Shown here: in pieces, positions 12,981 through 27,100 of the stretch
Layout of the letters: each line of letters begins with the position of its first letter
How positions within the stretch are numbered: the first letter of the stretch is position 1
Source: Halichondria panicea
Taxonomy: Eukaryota; Porifera; Demospongiae; Suberitida; Halichondriidae
Assembly: GCF_963675165.1 (NCBI RefSeq)
Contig: NC_087393.1
Coordinates: forward strand, 2,485,502 to 2,549,501
Direction: 5' to 3'
DNA: 64,000 nucleotides
Program-made: the position numbers and the translations under genes
Notes under the pieces: model-generated
The model's database searches: none
What the model saw: only the letters and a program-made list of their open reading frames with translations
What the model was told of the DNA's origin: nothing

Positions 12981-13969
12981 CATCCTAACAAGTGAGTAGA
13001 TCTAGTCTAATTATTATGCTATTTTCATAAATATTGCGTGCAGTGACCTACCATTGTTAATATCTACTCGTGATTACTCGTACTAGAGTGAAACTGAAAC
13101 AGTAATTTGTGAACAATTTTGTGGTATTCAGTTTGATAGGACACTTGTGTACTAACTAAGCAACCACCCACAGATCGCTAACTGGGTTAGTACACATATG
13201 GCCTATGGGCAGGTTACTAGAAACCTGCAGAGCTGTGGGCTATGAATATTATTTTCTAAGCCAGATAGACCACATTTAGTGTACCCTTCTTATAGTTGTA
13301 TAATAGTGGATCGAGTGTCACTGTGCATGTGCTTCTATATCATTATGATACGCCTGCAATGTATAACTAAGAAACTTTTACTACGAATTCATGCTGATAT
13401 CGTAAGTACATGTAGACATGAATGCTAACACATTATTTTTTGAAACACCACTATTGATATAAGTCATTGGATTTAGTAAAGCCTTTTTCTGTGCCGTGCA
13501 TTATGCAGTACTGTCCACGCACATGTCAATAAGCAGTATCTTGCACACATTTCGCATGCTGGACCTTGACAGAGTGAATTGGTGAGTTAGTATTATTTTG
13601 TATAGCTGGTAATTGTTGTGGGGTAAAAATTCATTATTAATTTTTGTGGGCAAGCTGACCTCCACGAAAACCTATATAGACGTGGTTTATAATTAACAAC
13701 GTATTCCTTTTGATGAAATGGCCCATCGATTCACAGTGAAGGTGAGTTGGATTTGGTCCTAGAGCTACTCTTGAAGAGTGTCTATAATTATATAAATAAA
13801 TTAATCACTGTTAGCTAGCATATAATATTATAGCATAGTAGGCCAACTTCAAATGACTCCAGAAATGTTTTACCCCACGAAAATGATACCCTCTATAATT
13901 ATGCAATGGTAGTATTCCAAGCTCTATATATAGCAGTGCATTGTTGTGGGTATGTATAGACTCTAGGGA

Positions 13970-14285
13970 GTGAAGCCTTCAAATTAATCTAGTATTAAAT
14001 TTTTAATGATTGCAGCATAACAGCAGCTGGCTGCTTTGTTCTAGAGTCCCTGCAAAAGTCCCATATCTCATGAACTCTAGGTAATCTAGTATTTTAAGAT
14101 GATTTGATTGCAGCATAACAGCAGCTGGCTGGCTGCTTTGTTCGAGAGTCCCTGCAAAAGTCCCATATCTCATGGACTCTAGGGAGTGAAGCCTTCTAGT
14201 ATTTTAAGATGATTTGATTGCAGCATAACAGCAGCTGGCTGCTTTGTTCGAGAGACCCTGCAAAAGTCCCATATCTCATGGACTC
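13970..14285. repeat. tandem repeat, about three copies of ~105 bp
   Basis: The segment starting GATTGCAGCATAACAGCAGC and running through TCCCTGCAAAAGTCCCATAT to a CATGGACTC-type end recurs three times with small changes. There is no coding frame. Confidence 0.75.
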
Positions 14286-16465
14286 AACAACATGTTTTCA
14301 ATTTTGCTGAGAGTCCCTTTCTTAAAGCCATAATAATGGGATGTTCAATTGCATGTGGAGACATACAATAATTGTGTGAAGTCGTGGACATAATAATACA
14401 TATAATGCTTAGCTGCATAGACATCATCATAACATAGAAATTGATGGCTGTAAGCCAGGCGTATAATTATAGTACTAAAGTACTAAAATAGTATATACGT
14501 ATAGTTATATAGTGTATACGTATATTTTTAAGTTGCGTCATAGATAATATCTATGGTTGCATTACGTATTGGCTGGCATGCATCATAGCCATTTGTTTCT
14601 GTTACCACATGCAGTGCCGACATAATTACTGCACCCCCTGTCAACATAATAGTAAGCGAGCGAAATCTATTCAGTAGTCCCCTAAATTAAATCGGTCTCA
14701 GGTAAATAGGCTGGCACAACTTATGTTTTATCAATCATTTTATTTGATGTGAGTTACGCTGCATATGGCCTCTGGCTGGTCCTTCAGGTCCGGCTGATCC
14801 ATGAGACTAGCCTCTGGCTAGCAGGCACACTTTAAATACAGGTCAGTATTAAGACTGGAGTTCTATACTTATAATTATATACCGACATAAATCGTTGCGA
14901 TGTGGGACGTCATCGGGATGTGGTTCGATATGCTGTGCTTGTTTACACTGATGAATAATGTAGGAAACAAGATACTCATAGAGCAATTCACCCTGTGCGT
15001 TGAGCTTCATTGCACAGCGGCAAACAGATATAAATTTTTACCGTAATGACTGTAACATTATGGGGAATGATTGTGAATCGGGAATGATCGTGAATCTATA
15101 AAGCATAGAGAACAGTGTTTTTGTCGCCTTTGACACACTCACACACACACACAAATCACTCCACCTTGGCTGCGCACGCAACGGGGTATAATTATAGGCA
15201 ATTTAAGCATTATCTACCAATCTCTATAGTCCCCGGGAACATGTTACATCTGTTGAGAAGTTAGGCTTAATTAATTATACACCACAACCTGTTTACTAAC
15301 TATAGTGGTCAGTTTCACATTCACACAATCAATCAGCACTCTACATTTCTTGGACTACTTTGAATCATTATCCCCAGTGATCCCCTCCATTCTGACGAAG
15401 CCGTAACCATGGTGAAAGTGTTAGCACATTGGCTCAGGTGACCTGACTAGCTGTTTGTCTGTTGACTGGTTAATTGGACCAGGATTTATGATTAGCTAGG
15501 TAGAGTACACTGTAAAAAATGGAATGTGTGGTTTTTCATGTGTGGTTTTCATGTGTAGCAAATATCAGGCGAAAACTGACATTTGTGCTTCAACAGTCAC
15601 GCACTTTGTTGTGAAAACTATACACATCATTTTTACAGAGTATATGGTTCAGCAGGCTGTTACGTATATGTATATAGCTTGCACTGTACTAGCTGGCAAG
15701 AATCTAGTGAACACTCTATATAGCTATACATGCAGTATAGCTGATAACTTATCAGAATGGAGAGGATCACTGGGGATCGGGTTGGTTATAATCAATATAG
15801 CGCGAGAAATGCATACATTTAGCCTTCAGTCTCCAATGACCGTGCAACACCAGCTACATAGAAGTTTACAGAGAAATCGTTGTCATCCTCTGATGCTGAA
15901 CAATCTTACTGTATACAGGAGTTTGACTCTCGCTTTTAAAGATTGTCTTTTCATTACATAATTATTTTATAGCTGTTCTTACGAGGCTTACGCTACACTG
16001 GGAACTTTCTGTCTGATAACTTTTGCGGTCTTAGGACAGACTGTCTGGCAGTCTATGGCATATATTGATTTGGCAGATTTTCAAATTTTCCATGCATGCA
16101 CCAGGTGCTCCCTCATGCAGTACATGCTTGATGTGGTCTGTGTATATGAACTGTACCACCTCTGGTGTTGTATTGTGTCATAAATATAATAGTAAATTTC
16201 AGGATATGCACAATCAGGATGTGTATAAAATGAGTATAAGTGTATCATGCATGCTATATACTATGTTATGCAAGCTGCAGATGCACATAACATTATGGAT
16301 TTGCTGAGAAAGCTTCTAATTTTTGCAATAATTCTACTTTATTCGCAAAGATCTGAATCGTGAGCTATGAATTATATATTGCCTAGATCTAGTATTATAG
16401 CCTGCATCATGATGCAGAGGAAATTTTTTACATGTCGTAAATGTGCAAGCATTCATATAGACCTC

Positions 16466-16786
16466 TAATTAAGGCAAATTTTTACGAAGCCAAAAGGTAA
16501 CTTCTTTTGAAGGTTGATGTTAAGTCCTGGTGTCGCATATTTAGAGGATCGCATCTAATTGGAGGTACTAATTTAGTCTACTTGCCTCAATTTCAGGTTT
16601 TAGGCTGCTTACTATTGTCCAGTGGGCTAGAATCGAGGCTAGAGTGTGGCTACATTTACGACACGACACTAAAAAATAATTATCAACACAGCTGTCGATA
16701 TATAGCTACTTTTAGAGGTCAGAAAATTGCCTAAGCTGGCAGGTGTCACATATTTGGAGGGTCGCCTTAATTAGAGATCTTACAGT
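16466..16786. mobile_element. decayed copy of the CCGTAAGACC-end element
   Basis: Shares with 9978-10333 the blocks AGTCCTGGTGTCGCATATTT, GTCTACTTGCCTC and GGAGGGTCGCCTTAA. The ends are eroded, so the borders are approximate. Confidence 0.6.
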
Positions 16787-16841
16787 ACGTATGTGATGTA
16801 TATTGCACCATTTTTTAATTTTTACTGGATTTTTTCTACAG

Positions 16842-19800
16842 AGCTGCTGTGTGTAGCAGAACTGCGAGTCGTTCTGTATCAAGATCGGAGTCGTCCTTAG
16901 TATATACGAGACAGAGTTACCGATATTACACTTCTTGTGGCTTTCTCTGGCTCAGTAGGTGTTCGAGGACTGGGTACAGGTATAAATTGTATTGTGTGCA
17001 TGTAATTTTCATGCATCTTAATTGTCACATGTGTGCATTATTATATAGGAATGTAGGGAGCACAGCACACACAACCAGATACAGCAGGCAATACTATCTT
17101 GACAAATTTTGCTGTTCTGGTTATGTTGGATCTGCACCTTCCTGTAAACGTAAGCTTTGTAAATGCAGATATTATAAGTAGAGGGGAAAAACAAGAGTGT
17201 ACCATTTATTTACTTCGTAAATTCAGTAGTTTTTTTCACTTCGGATTTCAAATTTGAGTGTAGATCTACAAATTTGTACACTTGATTCATGTACTCCTGG
17301 ATTACACTAAGAGTACACTTGTACACTATAATTATGATACAACTGGCATATACTTATATCGATGCTGTAATTGATATATAATTACAGCTCCAGAAATCAT
17401 TTATTCCACTTCTGAGTGGCACATCTTTTAGAACAGCCCAACTGGCGCCTAAATTATGGTGGCGCTTATCTAGCTGTGCTATGCAATACTGCTCTGTAAG
17501 CATCATGAATAAAATTATAAACCGCATGTCCGGTTATGAATATCAATCTTTGAGCCATGAATATCGTTATCTCAGAAATATATATATACTACGTACTGCA
17601 ATCTGATTGGGCTGTACGTACTTCTCAGTGCAGTATAAACGTGTCCCCCGGCCACCCGTCAGAACGGGTGCCGGGCTATGCCCAGCTAGCGCTTATGCGC
17701 TACAGCTAGTTAGAGAAAATGAGTGTTAGATCAATTTCAGTCACTAGTCTAGCTAGCTGCACCGTTGAGAGCTGACTCATGAACAACATTCATTGACTGT
17801 AGCTACATATCAGACAACTGTTGAAACTGTTCAGAAGTGTGAAGGAAGTCAAATTCAAGATGATTGCCTTGATGTCTCAAACAAGCCTTTTTATAAGCGC
17901 CAGAAAAATAATTACAGCAACGGTAGGCGCTTCTTTTAGGGCCTTAAAAATTATGCTGATACTCGCGTGGCGCTGTAATAAAAATTACATCAATTATGGT
18001 AGTATCTTCAGAGCTAACCAATTATTAACTGCTAAACCTTTCTTGACAACTGTTGTATCGCTTCCTGGTGGGCGTATTCTTGAAGCAAATTAGCCTATGG
18101 GAACTTTCACTCAAAAGCGAGGGTGGGCGTGCAGGGTTTCGGGAGGGGGAAATGTTTAATTGAGGGGTCTGCCTCCCCCAGAAAATTTGTGTTTTTGTGT
18201 GCTAGTCTATAGGATGAGTAGACATTTTAAAGGAGTTTTTTGTTATGAAATAATTATATTTAATCATTAATTTTAAGATTTTTAGGGGGGGGGGGAACTT
18301 TGGCTGGGGGGAGAAATTCCAGGGTACCCCCCTCTGTACGAAACCCTGACGTAATCTCGGTAGAATACAATACACGTACATATAATTATACCATAGTTAT
18401 AGGTTGATTTTTATCTACCACAACATTTAACATTTTTTCTATAACCCTTGTAAGTAGGAGGCATGGGTTATTGAAGTATGTCAGTGTATTTATCTGCCTG
18501 TTAGTTTGCCTGGCTGCTAATCTGTGCGTTAAAAAAGTTTGTTGCCCAGTGAGTGGGCAGATCAAAGCAATCCAGTGCTCAGTATATGGCATGATGCATC
18601 ACTACCATAGCAACCATATATTGCAATATGGCATGATGCACTGGGATTATATGCACTTGCACTGTGTGTAAATGCAGTAGATTTCTGTAAGAGATCGGGA
18701 CTTATGCCCCACCATCCCACCTAATAACTCATTTGGTCCCTTTTATAGGCTACTACTTTTAGCACTAGAAGTGTGAAGAAAACCTAAAAATTTACTATTA
18801 CGGCTTTTATATGACCAATCAGACGAGTTTAACGTCATTGGGCAACAAGTTAGTTATTGCAGGCGCCCTCGTGCAACATGCCATGTATTGAACTGGATGA
18901 CATAATGCCCTTGGGCATTATGTTGCTCCAGTGCAATATATGGCATGTTGCACTCTGGCTGGGCAATAACTAACACATACATGTAGCATGGATAGCCTCT
19001 CTCAACGTAAACTTTATTACGGTAGATTTTTTTTCAAGTTTATAGAGAATTATCAGATAACCTAGTAGCAACAATAATTACAACAGTTCTCTGTAAAGGC
19101 AAACTATAGAGCAGGTGGTGAGGTACTGTACCACACAGTCAGCTGAATCTTGGTTCAACCATGGTACAATGTAGTATCGCAGGCCATATACGTTGAAGGG
19201 AGGAAAAAACGTATGGTGACTATAGCCAGGTTTTCGTGTTGAATTTCAGAATGATGGAATTTCAAGAATTTCTACATGACAACCTGCAAAATGTACCGCA
19301 CAATCATTGAAAAGGGGCGTCGTTACGTACGTTCGCCATTGCTAAAAGTTGACAAGCTGCACTGGTTGTGCAACGTAATAGACTCGCGAGCCGTCACTGT
19401 TGCAAAAAGTGCTGGCTTGCGAGTCTGCAATCTAAATACTATTGTATTGCTTTTCTAGCTGATGGATATATAGCTACAGTCAAGGGTGAAGAGAAGAATA
19501 GGAAGCCCAAAAGTTGGCAAAACTATAGTTACATTATTTCAGGCAGAAAAAAGCCAATCTCTCCAGAGATAACGTGACATGGAAACAGAAATCAGTGCAA
19601 TAGACAACATTGCATGTATACCTTAAGGTGACATATTATTTTCACAGGTAGATTTGTTTGCGTTTTCACTATTTAGCTCATTTTGCTGGTATTAAATTCT
19701 GCTAAATCCTGCTTAAGTTGTGAAATTAATGTTTTCATAGCGTTCCTAAGACTCGCAAGTGAATTCATTGCATTTTGCGAGTATACATTTTTGCGATTTT

Positions 19801-22800
19801 ACTCTCATTCGCAGAAATAGCAGAAATTAATACTAGCAAAAATATGCCACCTTAAGGTATGTGCAGCTCTACACATCTACATCTACAATTTTTTTGTATT
19901 GATCATCCATTGTCTTGATGGTCTTTATGTCTGTTCACTTGATAGCTTCTTAGCACTTCGCTGTACTAATATTTTTCTGGAGAAAGACTGTGGATTTTGT
20001 ACAGCATTATTGCGGTGGTTAATGCAGCGCAATTAATTTCACTGCAACACAGAACTTGGCTATATGTAGACACTATACGTTCTTTCCCCCTTCAATGTAG
20101 GCCCGTAAAACTATTTACAAAGAGAGTTATAGGGTTGACACTTGATTGCACATATTTTTGTTCTACCTGCATGACATATAATTACCCCGTGTGTGCGTAG
20201 CACATAGCAGGGGTAGAATGATTGGTGTGTGTGTGGACACAAAAATGAGCTGTTTGAGCGAACTAGACACTTCCATAGACTGCTTTAATTGCTAATGAGA
20301 CATGCAGTAATTGAAAAATAATAGGCTAGTTATTGTTTACTTGTAGGTGATCTTTAAAGGCGAAAAAAAACTGTTTACTAATCGTTGCTTTCTAGATTCA
20401 TGATCATTCCTGTATGGTTCACGATATTTTATAATGATAATGTTATAATGATAATGTTATAATGAGGTCATTATACGATAAAAAGTTATTGTCGTTTTGC
20501 TGTGCAATGAATCTCACGCACAGGGTGAATGTTCTATAAGCAATGAGTATCTTGTTATATCTAGTACATGGGACTTGGTTGTATAATTTGGATTGGCAGA
20601 GCTAGTACTTGTAGCAATAATTGTTTCATGAATGTTTACTTATGTTTGAAATGTTATATCTCTGCATGTAAGGAAAGATCCAGATCTGGAAACTGACTGC
20701 ATGTATACATGCAGCTATAACATCTAAATTAAGGTCCTCTATAAATAGCAATGATATAGCGACTAAACTGTGGGGAAACGCGGATTGTACTACGATATTG
20801 CTTTCGTTTCCAATCCTGATGGTTATATCCTGGTTGACATAATTTATGCATGTAACTGCATGATTGTGTGTGATACTGTCCTTTGCAGGAGAATGCCACA
20901 GTTTGGGTCACCCAAGTAATGGTCGTGTGTCTGTGCCATCTCGTATAGAAGGGAATAGGGCTACCTATAGTTGTGACAGTGGATATGCTTTACGTGGCTC
21001 ATCAAGTCGATCTTGCCGGTCTGATGGTACTTGGTCTGGGGGTGAACCGATATGTCACGGTAACTACATTGTAATAATTATAACGCAATTATAGGGTATG
21101 TTGTATGTATTTTATGATCGTGAGCACATCAGTATGCAAGCTCAGTAGTAAAATAATGTATATAAATCCATCCGTAATAATGTATATGCATATTTCTTGT
21201 TGTACAATGCATCAGTTGTCTAGCTCTATAAGTGAACTAACATAGCGATAAATCAGTTTGTGTCATTTCATGCATGCATGCATGCAACAAGCCATTACCT
21301 ATAATTGTAGCGTATGCCAGGGTAGTATATAGTTATTACAACCAAGGGCGTATAAAGAGAAGAGGGCATGCAACTACAATCTATCGTATTATCAATGGAC
21401 ACATAGGCGTATGTCTAAAATAGACAATAATTTATTGCACATGCACTTTATACTCTAGAATAGCCTCGTTTTTACTCTATTCCCTAGAGGGTGGTTGGCT
21501 AAATATAAGCATATCCTGCTGACTCATCAATAATATGACTCATACACAATAATATGACTCATACACAATAATATACATTGCGAGTTGCATGCCCTCTTCT
21601 CTTTATATGCCCCTTGGTACAACGGTATATATTTTTGGGAAAGATGAATCACGCAGATTTTTTTTGAATGTTTGCAGTTAATAACTATCCTGTACATGTT
21701 ACTATATATATACTGTTACTGGGAGGGGGGGAAGTTGACATGTGTTTAGGGACACCCCCCCCCACACACTGGATATAAGCTATAATTATAATCACATTTA
21801 TCACACATGTACACATGCACAACATTGTATATAGTTGTCTGTGGAAATCCACCTGGACCATCAAATGGTTTTGTGTCAGTACGGTCCACTTATGTTGGAG
21901 ACACTGCATCTTATTATTGCAATTCTGGTTATCATCTATCTGGATCGTCACCACGTGTATGTCAAAGCTCAGGATCCTGGAGTGGAAGGCAGCCGTCATG
22001 TATTCGTGAGTATATACATGCATGCATGATGTGCTGTATAAATGTTAATTATATGTAAGATCATGCACGGATGTAAAATACTGATGTGAAGTCAATGTGG
22101 GAAATCTTATGAGATACGTCTAAGGATCGAGTCACCCATTATATGGCTATATAGGATTCAAATCCCTGTGTCACATTGCATGCATGCATGTACGCTGTTA
22201 TAGGAGTGATGTTCAATTCAGGCAGAGAAGAGGGATATGAAACTAGATCACGTGAACGCATAAACGTGGACAATCCTTGTTGCCCGGGCCAAAATGGGAG
22301 TGTCTTAATTTACTGCAAGTTCTGTGAAATACTTCAAATTGTGGGACTGCATGTATTTCTAGACCTGCTCCCGCTGCTAGATCTACATATAAAACAAAAT
22401 TGCTAGAGTATACCGTTGGGAAGTGAAATAGCTCCTCAGCTAAAAAAACCCAAACTAAAGAGACAGCAGCTTGTTTGATCACTTCAACTTTATTGACCTC
22501 TTGTATACCGGTCCTGGAACAAAATTGTATGCTAAAAATCGATATTCTTTTAGTATAAAAGTGACCTAGCCTTTACAAAGGTATCAGTCCATAGAATACA
22601 TAGCTAACATTAACCCATCACTGAACCATCTTATGAAAACCAATTTGCTTTCGCTAGCATAGCCAATAAACCAGGGAATCTGGCGTTCTGGATTTTATTG
22701 CCACTTAAAAAAAATCTGTGGCAGTCAATTATATGATCATGACTCTTCTTTAAGTGAGTCACCTAGCTTCCCATGGGCCTGTTTTGTTTTATTCACTAAT

Positions 22801-25800
22801 TAAACCGCCATTTTTATAGCAACGAGGAGTGCCTAAACGCTTTTATGTTGAACACATAAACTCACGTGATTTAGTTTCTTATCTCTTTCCTCTCTAATCT
22901 CTGATTCAGGTGTCTGCCCTGCACTAACATCTCCGAGCAATGGTGTTGTCAGTGTGAGTACCTACAATGTTAACGGCAGAGCTACTTACACCTGCAACAA
23001 TGGGTATGGATTGTCTGGCACATCTTCTCGTACTTGCTCTTCCAGTGGAAGCTGGTCCAGATCAGTCCCCACGTGCCAAAGTAGGTGCATGCTTTTGTGA
23101 GTTATAACCTAATTTTTTATTATTTGTAGGAATTTGCCCTACGCTGAGTAATCCAAGTAATGGTCAAGTGTCTGTTAACTCTTATTTTGGAGGAGGCAGA
23201 GCTGTGTACAGCTGCAATCGTGGGTATGGACTGTTAGGTTCAGCAACGGAGACATGTTCCGTTGATGGGAGCTGGTCTGGATCACCACCAAGTTGTCATA
23301 GTGAGTGCTAACTCTGAATACCAGCAGTAAGTATTCCATTTAAACAATTTTGTACCAAATGTTCAAAAATAGTGATGTAACGCTATAGTATGGGTATTTT
23401 TATTTTTTGATGAATGCTAAAATTGTACAAAAATTGCCCACATGCATGTACCATACGGTATCTTTTGCATTGTAATAGATCTTTGTCCTGCACTGAGCAG
23501 TCCAGAAAATGGTGCCGTGTCTGTTAATACCTATTTTCCTGGAAGCACTGCTACCTACACTTGTAATAGTGGGTATGAGCTGTCTGATGAATCTTCTCTC
23601 CGAACATGTTCTTCTCTTGGAATCTGGTCTGGATCGGATATTACTTGTGAAAGTGAGTGCTTGTACTTCTAAATTAATGTTACTGTTAACTGAAGTTTTA
23701 GTGTAGCTCTGTGAATGTTAAAGAGTGCAGTTCATGCTAATTTTAATGTTTGTTTGTTTGTTGACTTCAGGAGTGTGCCCCATCAGAAACCCCCCTGTAA
23801 ATGGTGATGTGTCGGTTAGTACACACAATGTTGAAGGTGTGGCTACTTTTACCTGTGACAACGGCTACGAATTGTCTGGCTTATCCAGATGTACCTGTCT
23901 TGCTACTGGAAACTGGTCTGAGGAGGTGCCTGTTTGTATCGGTACGTTTAATTTTAGATTTCATTCGATAGAAATTATTACCATGAATTGTGCATAGGTT
24001 TGTGCTTGTACCCTGATCAGCTTCGAAATGGTATAGTTTCAGCAGTATCTCTTTTAGTTGGGGAGAATGCAATGTATGTTTGTCATGATGGATATCGATT
24101 GTCTGGAGACTCTACCCGACGCTGCCAAACCTCGAGAACTTGGAGTGGACGCCTCCCAGAATGCATCCGTATGTTTACAATACTGGAACATAATTATATA
24201 TACTGTTTGTTTTTCGTTTGTATATCGGAGGCTTGAGGTAGAAGCATTGACTGTCCTTTGTTATAATTTAAAGAGGCATGCTGTGTCGTAATAGAGGGTC
24301 CTATATCAGAGGTCCATGCATGATATTTGTAGGAGTGTGCCCTCCGTTAAACAATCCAAGTGATGGTAAAGTCGGTGTGAACATTCCTGATGTTGGTGCT
24401 ACTGCCACATACACATGCAACACTGGATATGGAGTAGTTGGATCACCTACTCGTAACTGCCTTTTTGATGGAACTTGGTCTGGGAAGCAACCATCTTGCA
24501 ATGGTATTTATCCGTCAATGTAATTAGGTACTTAGATCGAACTTAGATCATTATTACATTGACACTGTGGTATATTTAGATAGAGATAGCGGTGGCATTG
24601 CATGTACATTACACAATGACTTGATCTGTCTAGCTATAACCAAGCTACGTAGTTTAACTTCGAATTCAACCTTTTCCTTTCGATTTGATTGTATAGTGAC
24701 ATGTCCAAGATTGAGTACTCCACCTCATGGTCAGCTGAAGGTCCAGTCCTATTATGATGGCGGTATCGCTGTGTATACCTGTGACAGTGGATACTATATA
24801 TTGGGATCATTTGATCGTATTTGCAAACAAGGAAACTGGTCTGGAAGCGACCCTGCTTGTCAAGGTATACGTATTTACATAGTGACATAGTGTATATGCA
24901 TGATTTAATTTATAGATATAGCAATATGTATACTCACTTCGCCATTTTCAGAGCTGATGTGTCCACTTCTGACTGCTCCTACTGAAGGAAATGTATCTGT
25001 GTCAACTTATCGACCTGGTGGTATTGCTACCTACACTTGTGGAACTAACATTGCAACTGAACATCGATACTGTACAGCTAATGGAAGATGGTCTGGATCA
25101 CCACCAAATTGTCTAGGTAAATACTTGTCCATAACTATGTCCAATAGTCTAATTTATAATTATGATGTGTGTATATAGGGACTGTAAGCACTGATTGTCC
25201 TATGAAGGCTTTTGACAAGGATGTTGAAGAAATTGCAAGGTCGATTGTCAGCTCCTTAAACGATAAGACATTTTCTGAAAACACTTGTATTTTTATCGCG
25301 GCTTTTGAAACGCTAGTCGATATTCTGGGTGTGAAACCTTCTGATAAAAACTATAACGGTTTTATTGTTGCAATGAATGAGATTGGACAAGTAAACGAAC
25401 TATGTAAAGAAGACAAAACAGCTGAGGACATTCAAAAGTTAGCGGATGAAATTGTCTCCACTTTTTCAGTGAATTCAAAGAATGAGGACATATCAAATAT
25501 TCGAGAGCTTGTGGGTAAATTACTGTGTAATGCTGAAAAAACAAGACCTAAACGACAATCTGATGAAGACGAAAATTGTGAATGTCCGTTAGGAGGAATT
25601 CAAAATATCGGCTCGGCTTGCGAATTTTATAAATGTTTGAACTCTAGTAACTTGAAGAGCATTTTTGGATTTGATTTAGGTGTAGAGGATATTCTATTTC
25701 CATGTTTGGCATTCGTTGTAGATACCACTGGTAGCATGTCGGAAGAAATCGATGCTGTAAAGAGAATCATTTTGGAGTTTGTCCACGCTGAGAAAGAGTT

Positions 25801-27069
25801 TGCTACGTCTGAAGGTTGCTACATGCTTGTTCCCTTCAACGATTTAGGATCAGAAAAAGCCAATGTTCCAGATGAAAGTGAGTATTCATGTTTTGTGAGC
25901 TTTTGTATGTAGAAACTCGGATTTTTAGCATAGTATTACACGCAAATGGGATCTATGGGCTCAGTTATATTTGAGTATAGCCTGATCGATGTCCCTGTGA
26001 CAAGTGATAACTTCCTTTCTTTAGAATAATAGCGCATGACCTAGCTAGTTAGCTGCCTTGGAAAGTAGGCAGCCGCAATTAACCCAAACTAGCATGTTAC
26101 ATTTAATTTTACAATTCTAAAAATAACATCCAGGAAGTGGAACCATCCAAGTCTCACATTCTCGATAATCCCTCCAGATGAATATCACCAGCTATATGTA
26201 ATTATATATTATGCACTGTACTCGCATAAATACTTTGAGGTGTAGTGTCCCCCTCCAAAATATCCCCCCCCCCAGGGCAATAATTATTCACTAGCAAATT
26301 TTGTCCCCTATATACCAGCAAATTTTAATAGCGTCAGATAACCGACAAATTTGCATTATTGTAGCTCATAATTATATAGACTTTAGACTGTATGAAGTAC
26401 TAAGTGAAGAGTAGGAAGGGCTAGTATCTACTGAACGGCCTTTATAATAATTAAACTGTGTCTTCTTGTATTTATTAACTGATTGCAGGCTGCAAACTTA
26501 AAATAATAATTATTATAATAATTATTGGGCGAGCCTCACACTCTACAACTGACATGCACTCTAGCAACTTGCACATGTATAACATACATGTATGTATGTT
26601 ATGTTTGTATCGTATCATAGTTGCTTGATTGAAGAAAACAAAACATATGCTCTTTACCTTACTCAATGACGTCGTTTGATTGATCAGCATCTACGGATGT
26701 ACATTTATCTATGCTCACTTTGCTCGCCCTCAATGTTCAACATTCTAACCACTAGGGAAGTTGGTGGAACTTGTCTCCACTCCTCACGACTCATGTTGCT
26801 GCCCTGAGGCCCAGGAGTCTATCTAGAATAAACTCCCTCTCTCCACTTTTAAAGTATTGCACACACTTCCTCTTCGGTATTATTTTCTGGTGTCTGAAAG
26901 TCTTTTTTGTACATGGCTGATGTGGGGACAACAAAATTCACTAGGGGAGGGGGGCTGCTGGCACTTTACTGGATACTTTTTTCCAGGGAGGTGGAAGAAA
27001 ATTTTCTCTAGTGAATAATATCTGGGGGGGGGGATATTTACGGGGGACAGTATTCACTCCGACAACTGA

Positions 27070-27100
<31 letters not shown>

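Larger units (their letters stand above)
12981..16841. other. no supported gene; repeats and likely missing 5' exon(s) of the EMI/sushi gene
   Basis: Open frames here have no recognisable domain or splice context. The region holds a relative of the TACCGTATAGC elements (about 13605-13905), a ~105-bp tandem repeat (13970-14285) and a CCGTAAGACC-type element (about 16466-16786). A segment at about 14940-15100 recurs inverted at about 20400-20545. The leader exon of the next gene must end in phase 2 and should lie here, but I could not identify it. Confidence 0.5.
17150..20888. other. 3.7-kb intron of the EMI/sushi gene, full of repeats
   Basis: Contains a palindromic element related to 41585-41850 (about 17440-17690), a G-rich stretch near 18285, a ~470-bp element (about 18530-19000) shared inverted with about 27300-27635, and a 237-bp element (19621-19857). 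I see no additional sushi exon. Confidence 0.6.

Noticed and set aside
15412..15438. Short ATG exon ending in phase 2 as leader of the EMI/sushi gene
   Set aside because: Phase fits, but the peptide is only nine residues and not a signal peptide; too weak to call.
15524..15961. 145-codon open frame on the plus strand
   Set aside because: No domain, signal peptide or splice context, and composition is like surrounding non-coding DNA.
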